Below, in pieces: positions 60,765 to 64,000 of a stretch of DNA of 64,000 nt. Numbering within the stretch: the first letter of the stretch is position 1; the number at the start of each line of letters is the position of its first letter. The notes under the pieces were generated by a model. The model had not been told where the DNA came from. It was given only the letters and a program-made list of their open reading frames with translations, and did not search any database. The DNA comes from Methanospirillum lacunae (GTDB lineage Archaea; Halobacteriota; Methanomicrobia; Methanomicrobiales; Methanospirillaceae): NCBI RefSeq assembly GCF_046195335.1, contig NZ_CP176093.1. One strand, 5' to 3'. The translations under genes were made by a program, and so were the position numbers.

Positions 60765-61437
60765 AAGTACCATTAGTCTGTATATCCTGATGTCCTTTGT
60801 GAGGACAAGGAACCTTTTCCATCCGCGTTTTCATCATAAACATAAGTTTCATAAAGCTGTATTATCAGTGAGTTGATGCGAAAATGGCAACAGTTTCATA
60901 GAGTTGCAACCGGTTTCAACAGTGAAAACCCATCTTCCGGGAATTCATGAGACCTGAAGGGACAATATGATCCTAAAGATCATTATGAAGTCTGAACCGG
61001 ATGCAACAGATTTTAACGGCATGATTATTCAAATACGTCGTTTTGTGTAATCCAGTTTTGATTGAATCGCTGTTATGTTGACCTGAACGGATTTCGAACT
61101 GATCTCTCCCAGTTTTACCTGTTTTCCTTATAGCCTATTTCAAGTAACATTGGTATGTCACAGAGAGGCCGACTGGGATGCCGGGTTCTATGAACCTGCG
61201 TACCTGGTTACAGTGCCAGGACCATGACTGGTATCCACTCTACGAGGTTGCGTTCAACATGTCCTCCTACAATCCGTGTCCTCAATGGATGTCAGTCAGG
61301 TCCAAGGTTCTGGTACGTCTCTCTTGCAAACTTCATGAACACAGATGAACGAACTTCATGCCGGTGTCACACCGGCTTCCTCCTACAATCGACATCCAAT
61401 GTTCATCAGTAACATTTCAAAAGCAGAGAGGTATTTC
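60765..61437. other. Gene-poor region with a possible 56-residue cysteine-rich ORF and palindrome
   Basis: A 673-base stretch. An ORF of 56 residues runs from ATG 61178 to TGA 61348 (contains WLQCQDHDWYPLYEVAF and YNPCPQWMS), with a distant GAGAGG upstream; it reads like protein but has no recognised family. A near-perfect inverted repeat GCCGGTGT-C-ACACCGGC lies at about 61361-61377. The motif TCCTCCTACAAT occurs twice (61261 and 61379). It may be a decayed gene or a structured RNA. Confidence 0.3.
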
Positions 61438-61689
61438 ATGTTATTACATGCACGATTCAATAACAACTATAATGACCGTCAGATCTGCCTGATTGAGTAC
61501 CTAAAAGACCGGATTCGCTCTGGCAGAGGCTTCTTCAAGTCCAAGTACATTGCACGCGAACTGGGGCTTTCTTCAAAAGAGGTTGGGACGAATATGGCTA
61601 TACTTGCAGAGACCTGTCCCGACTTCACCATTGAGAGGTACAGTTACTCGAACAGTACGACCTGGCTTGTTACTCCTGTGCAGGCCTGA
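61438..61689 (+). CDS. DUF7123-like small winged-helix protein
   Basis: An 83-residue protein starting at ATG 61438, with AGAGGT five bases upstream; upstream in-frame methionines at 61345 and 61399 lack such a site. Its sequence (QICLIEYLKDRIRSGRGFFKS, YIARELGLSSKEVGTNMAIL, ending SNSTTWLV) fits archaeal DUF7123-type winged-helix proteins. A DNA-binding role is likely. It is preceded by the inverted repeat near 61370, a possible operator, which is inference. Confidence 0.68.
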   Translation: MLLHARFNNNYNDRQICLIEYLKDRIRSGRGFFKSKYIARELGLSSKEVGTNMAILAETCPDFTIERYSYSNSTTWLVTPVQA

Positions 61690-61752
61690 TATCACTCTTT
61701 TTCCCGATTTGGCTGCTCTTCTCTGTCAGATTTTTGAACTAATCTACTGGTA

Positions 61753-62190
61753 TCAATTGTGGAGGTTGAGAATAATGTTCTTCTTCAATTTTGCAACGGA
61801 ATTTTTCGGATCGAGTTCAAGGACCTTATCATATGCATCGAGTGCCTCGTTGTCTTTCCCAAGCCAGTTGAGAGCATCGCCTTTCTGAGTCCATGCGTCG
61901 ATATCATCAGATTTTATCTCGATTGCCTTTTCAAATGATTTTACAGCTTCTGCATATTTATCAAGTTTGGCAAGTGCTTTACCCTTTTCAAGCCATACTG
62001 CTTCATCTTTGTTTCCGTACTCAAGTGACTTGTCATACGCTGATATAGCCTCTCCATAGTTGCTCATGGATGCCAGGTCTTTTCCTTTATCAAACCAGGC
62101 TGCAGCCTGTTGGGGATCATCAACGGTCGCAGCGGTCGTGGCATATCCTGATATAGAGAGAAGAAAGATCAGAAGAAAGAGATATTTCAT
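61753..62190 (-). CDS. Secreted short TPR protein
   Basis: A 145-residue protein. A signal peptide (YLFLLIFLLSISGYATT) is followed by about three TPR repeats (YGEAISAYDKSLEYGNKDEA, YAEAVKSFEKAIEIKSDDID, NEALDAYDKVLELDPKN) with the canonical W-G-Y-A-F-A-P pattern. It may act as a small extracellular adaptor. It is related in style to the TPR protein at 60078 but not a copy. Confidence 0.8.
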   Translation of the reverse strand: MKYLFLLIFLLSISGYATTAATVDDPQQAAAWFDKGKDLASMSNYGEAISAYDKSLEYGNKDEAVWLEKGKALAKLDKYAEAVKSFEKAIEIKSDDIDAWTQKGDALNWLGKDNEALDAYDKVLELDPKNSVAKLKKNIILNLHN

Positions 62191-62437
62191 TATGAGGCAT
62201 CCGCTGCGTATCAGATTAATGTTTATGATAAATAAGCCTGATATCTGGAATATCTGTCTGGTTTGATGTATTTGAAAGGGCTTTCAGATAACAGCGCAGG
62301 CAGATTGACCGGGCATTGTAGGAAAGTATATGAAACTGTATGATATAAGTGGGATCAGGACCACGATGATGACCTGTCTATCTGAAAAAGAGTCTGACAG
62401 ATTGATGTCTGTCAACCCTGTGTTGTATATTTCGTCC

Positions 62438-63553
62438 TTACTGTTTCTTTTGTATAGCAAGTTTGATTCCTGCTATTGCAAGGCCACCCACGACTATCAG
62501 GGGAGATACTGGTGATTTTGTTGGTGCCGGTGCGGATGGAAGTGTGGGGGCTGGTTCCTGAGTCTGTGCCTGGGTGACAATTGGTGTGAGAGTGACTGAG
62601 AGCCCAGAGGCCTGATCTGGGATGATATTCACATCTCCGTTGTACGATGAGTATCCATCAGTTTTGATTAGTACTGAATGGGACCCAACTCTAACCCCCT
62701 GGAGTGTGACTGGTGTTATTCCCTTGTATTCGTTGTCCAGATAAACACCTGCTCCTGAAGGATTTGATTGAACTGAGAGTGCTCCATACTCTGATGAGAC
62801 ATATGATAATGTCAGATCTGCAGAGATCGTGGAGACCTCGTTTCTGGATAACAATATCTCTGTAGTGTAGTCAGAGTATCCTGTGAGGGTTAGATGAATA
62901 GTGTATGACCCTGGTGAAAGATCTGATATTTCAAGGTATCCTGATGAGGGTGTAATTCCCTTGTAGGATCCATCAAGATATACATATGCACCAGCCGGGC
63001 TGCTGGTTACCTGAATTGCTGCATGATCCTGTTTAAACACAGGATATGACTGGGGGAATGGGATGTTGTGATACTGGCTGTCTGGTTGTTGTTGTATCGG
63101 TTGTGCCTGGGACTGTTTTTGTTCAGGAACCTTCTGCGCAGGATTGCTTGTCTGTACTGGTTCTTTAATAATTGTGCCCAGTTTTTCTCCCTGTGTGGGG
63201 TTTTCCTGGGGCATCTGGTTTACAGTCTGTTCATTCTGTAATGGAGCAGTCTGCCTTGTTGTCTGTGGGTTTGCCTCTGAAACAGGGCTTTCTCCAGTCT
63301 GGGATCCCGGGACACCTGTGTTAATGGGATCTGGTGAACTCTGCCCAATGTTCTGTTTCCCTCTCTGTTCTCCCTGTTGACCAGGACCCAGATTCTTGCT
63401 GCCCGAAACTATGTCCTCTGATGTTCCCGTGGTCATATTTGGGTGAATTTGGTCTCCGGGGTTTTTCTGAAAATTCATCTCTTCTGCTGACACAAGACTT
63501 GAAAATAATACAACTAAAATGAGGATTACTGTTACGTATGCTGATTGCTTCAT
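62438..63553 (-). CDS. Secreted PEGA-domain protein with low-complexity linker and C-terminal anchor
   Basis: About 371 residues from ATG 63553, with GGGATG 6 bases upstream (an ATG at 63562 is in frame). Signal peptide (AYVTVILILVVLFSSLVSA), then about 140 residues of Gln/Pro/Gly-rich linker (QKPEQ, QAQPIQQQPDSQ type), two PEGA domains (GAYVYLDGSYKGITP and GAGVYLDNEYKGITP) and a C-terminal helix (SPLIVVGGLAIAGIKLAI) before KKQ. It is another member of the PEGA set in this genome region; likely bound to the cell surface. Confidence 0.82.
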   Translation of the reverse strand: MKQSAYVTVILILVVLFSSLVSAEEMNFQKNPGDQIHPNMTTGTSEDIVSGSKNLGPGQQGEQRGKQNIGQSSPDPINTGVPGSQTGESPVSEANPQTTRQTAPLQNEQTVNQMPQENPTQGEKLGTIIKEPVQTSNPAQKVPEQKQSQAQPIQQQPDSQYHNIPFPQSYPVFKQDHAAIQVTSSPAGAYVYLDGSYKGITPSSGYLEISDLSPGSYTIHLTLTGYSDYTTEILLSRNEVSTISADLTLSYVSSEYGALSVQSNPSGAGVYLDNEYKGITPVTLQGVRVGSHSVLIKTDGYSSYNGDVNIIPDQASGLSVTLTPIVTQAQTQEPAPTLPSAPAPTKSPVSPLIVVGGLAIAGIKLAIQKKQ

Positions 63554-63974
63554 CTTGAACATCCCATTGTTTGAGTATACAACTTTTCAGGGCAATATAC
63601 ACCATATGTCCTGTTTGATGAATGCTATCCCCGTATGAGAGAATAAAGAAGATGCCATCATTGAGGTGTATATCCCTGTTGTTGGTTCCACTTTCACTTA
63701 TCCGGGTTCTGAGGATGAATATGCAGGATAACAAGTCTATATCGGTTACAGGATAGGATTAATCTTCATCTCTTTGATCACGAAACAGGTATTTCTTCTC
63801 CCTGCTTAACTTCATGCAATCGGTATGATTTTTTACGATCGTTCCTTTAAATTATCGAATTCTTAACCGTAAGGTGGTCTCTTCAAACAACTAAGTATAG
63901 TGAATATTAAATAACTGCACACAGATCAGCATCTCACAACTTTTAATTGTATATCTTCGAACCGGGTGAATTTC
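63554..63974. other. Non-coding stretch before the right edge
   Basis: About 420 bases, AT-rich. No gene is credible on either strand. TATA-like stretches near 63904-63912 (ATATTAAATAA) and 63941-63955 (TTTTAATTGTATAT) are candidates for the promoter of the gene starting at 63975. Confidence 0.35.
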
Positions 63975-64000
63975 GTGAACCTTCAATCTGATATTCGTAC
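63975..64000 (+). CDS. Possible start of a gene continuing past the edge
   Basis: GTG at 63975 is preceded by GGGTGA five bases upstream, and the next bases code for NLQSDIR before the window ends. Only eight codons are visible, so product and reality cannot be judged. Confidence 0.35.

Overview
The window is chromosomal DNA of a methanogenic archaeon, most likely a Methanomicrobiales member (Methanospirillum-like). Archaeal markers are TFB, Gar1, SRP19, ribosomal proteins S8e, S6e, S3Ae and archaeal S15, aIF5B, Pcc1, archaeal riboflavin synthase and an initiator tRNA-Met of archaeal type. The methanogen marker is Mmp10, the radical SAM enzyme that methylates an arginine of methyl-coenzyme M reductase. 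Many secreted PEGA, PKD, SBBP and TPR proteins fit the same group. No CRISPR array, IS element, prophage or rRNA operon is visible.

Layout. 0-6.3 kb: thiC, two tandem RRM RNA-binding protein genes with long structured leaders, purE, and a run of aminotransferase - ribC - ribH - aminotransferase. 6.4-7.6 kb: a secreted PEGA/propeller gene broken by an in-frame TGA. 7.6-14.6 kb: information-processing block (tRNA-Ala, TFB, Gar1, SRP19, S8e, S6e, aIF5B, tRNA-His) with a PHP phosphoesterase and hypB. 14.6-25.2 kb: mixed genes: TMEM175-like channel, CstB-like MBL-rhodanese protein, a degenerate type IIG-like methylase, initiator tRNA, thioredoxin, Lhr-like helicase, a divergent subtilase apparently started at ATA, and a sodium:solute symporter with a 38-residue membrane partner.

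25.5-36.2 kb is a surface-protein region around a class II lysyl-tRNA synthetase. Its centre is a three-gene tandem set: a 1543-residue SBBP/PKD protein ending in a dockerin-like EF-hand pair, followed by two proteins that begin with paralogous cohesin-like domains and carry Thr/Pro linkers, PKD and PEGA domains. This is the best candidate for an interesting assembly system.

36.2-50.7 kb: hypF, two regulators with a DUF5814-type helicase, amtB-glnK behind a promoter with an NrpR-like palindrome, serS, an S15-DHH-Pcc1-S3Ae operon, and mmp10. Just upstream of S15 the transcript can fold into a three-way junction, a plausible but undescribed S15 autoregulatory leader. 50.7-64 kb: sensor kinase with a small downstream gene, a DUF5591 protein, a chagasin-like protease inhibitor, a lipoprotein, an orphan Dam-type methylase, a HEPN protein, thiM-thiE, a Trm5/Taw2-like methyltransferase, TPR and PEGA secreted proteins, and three gene-poor stretches.

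All functional statements come from reading the sequence and from knowledge of the families; no searches or folding programs were run.
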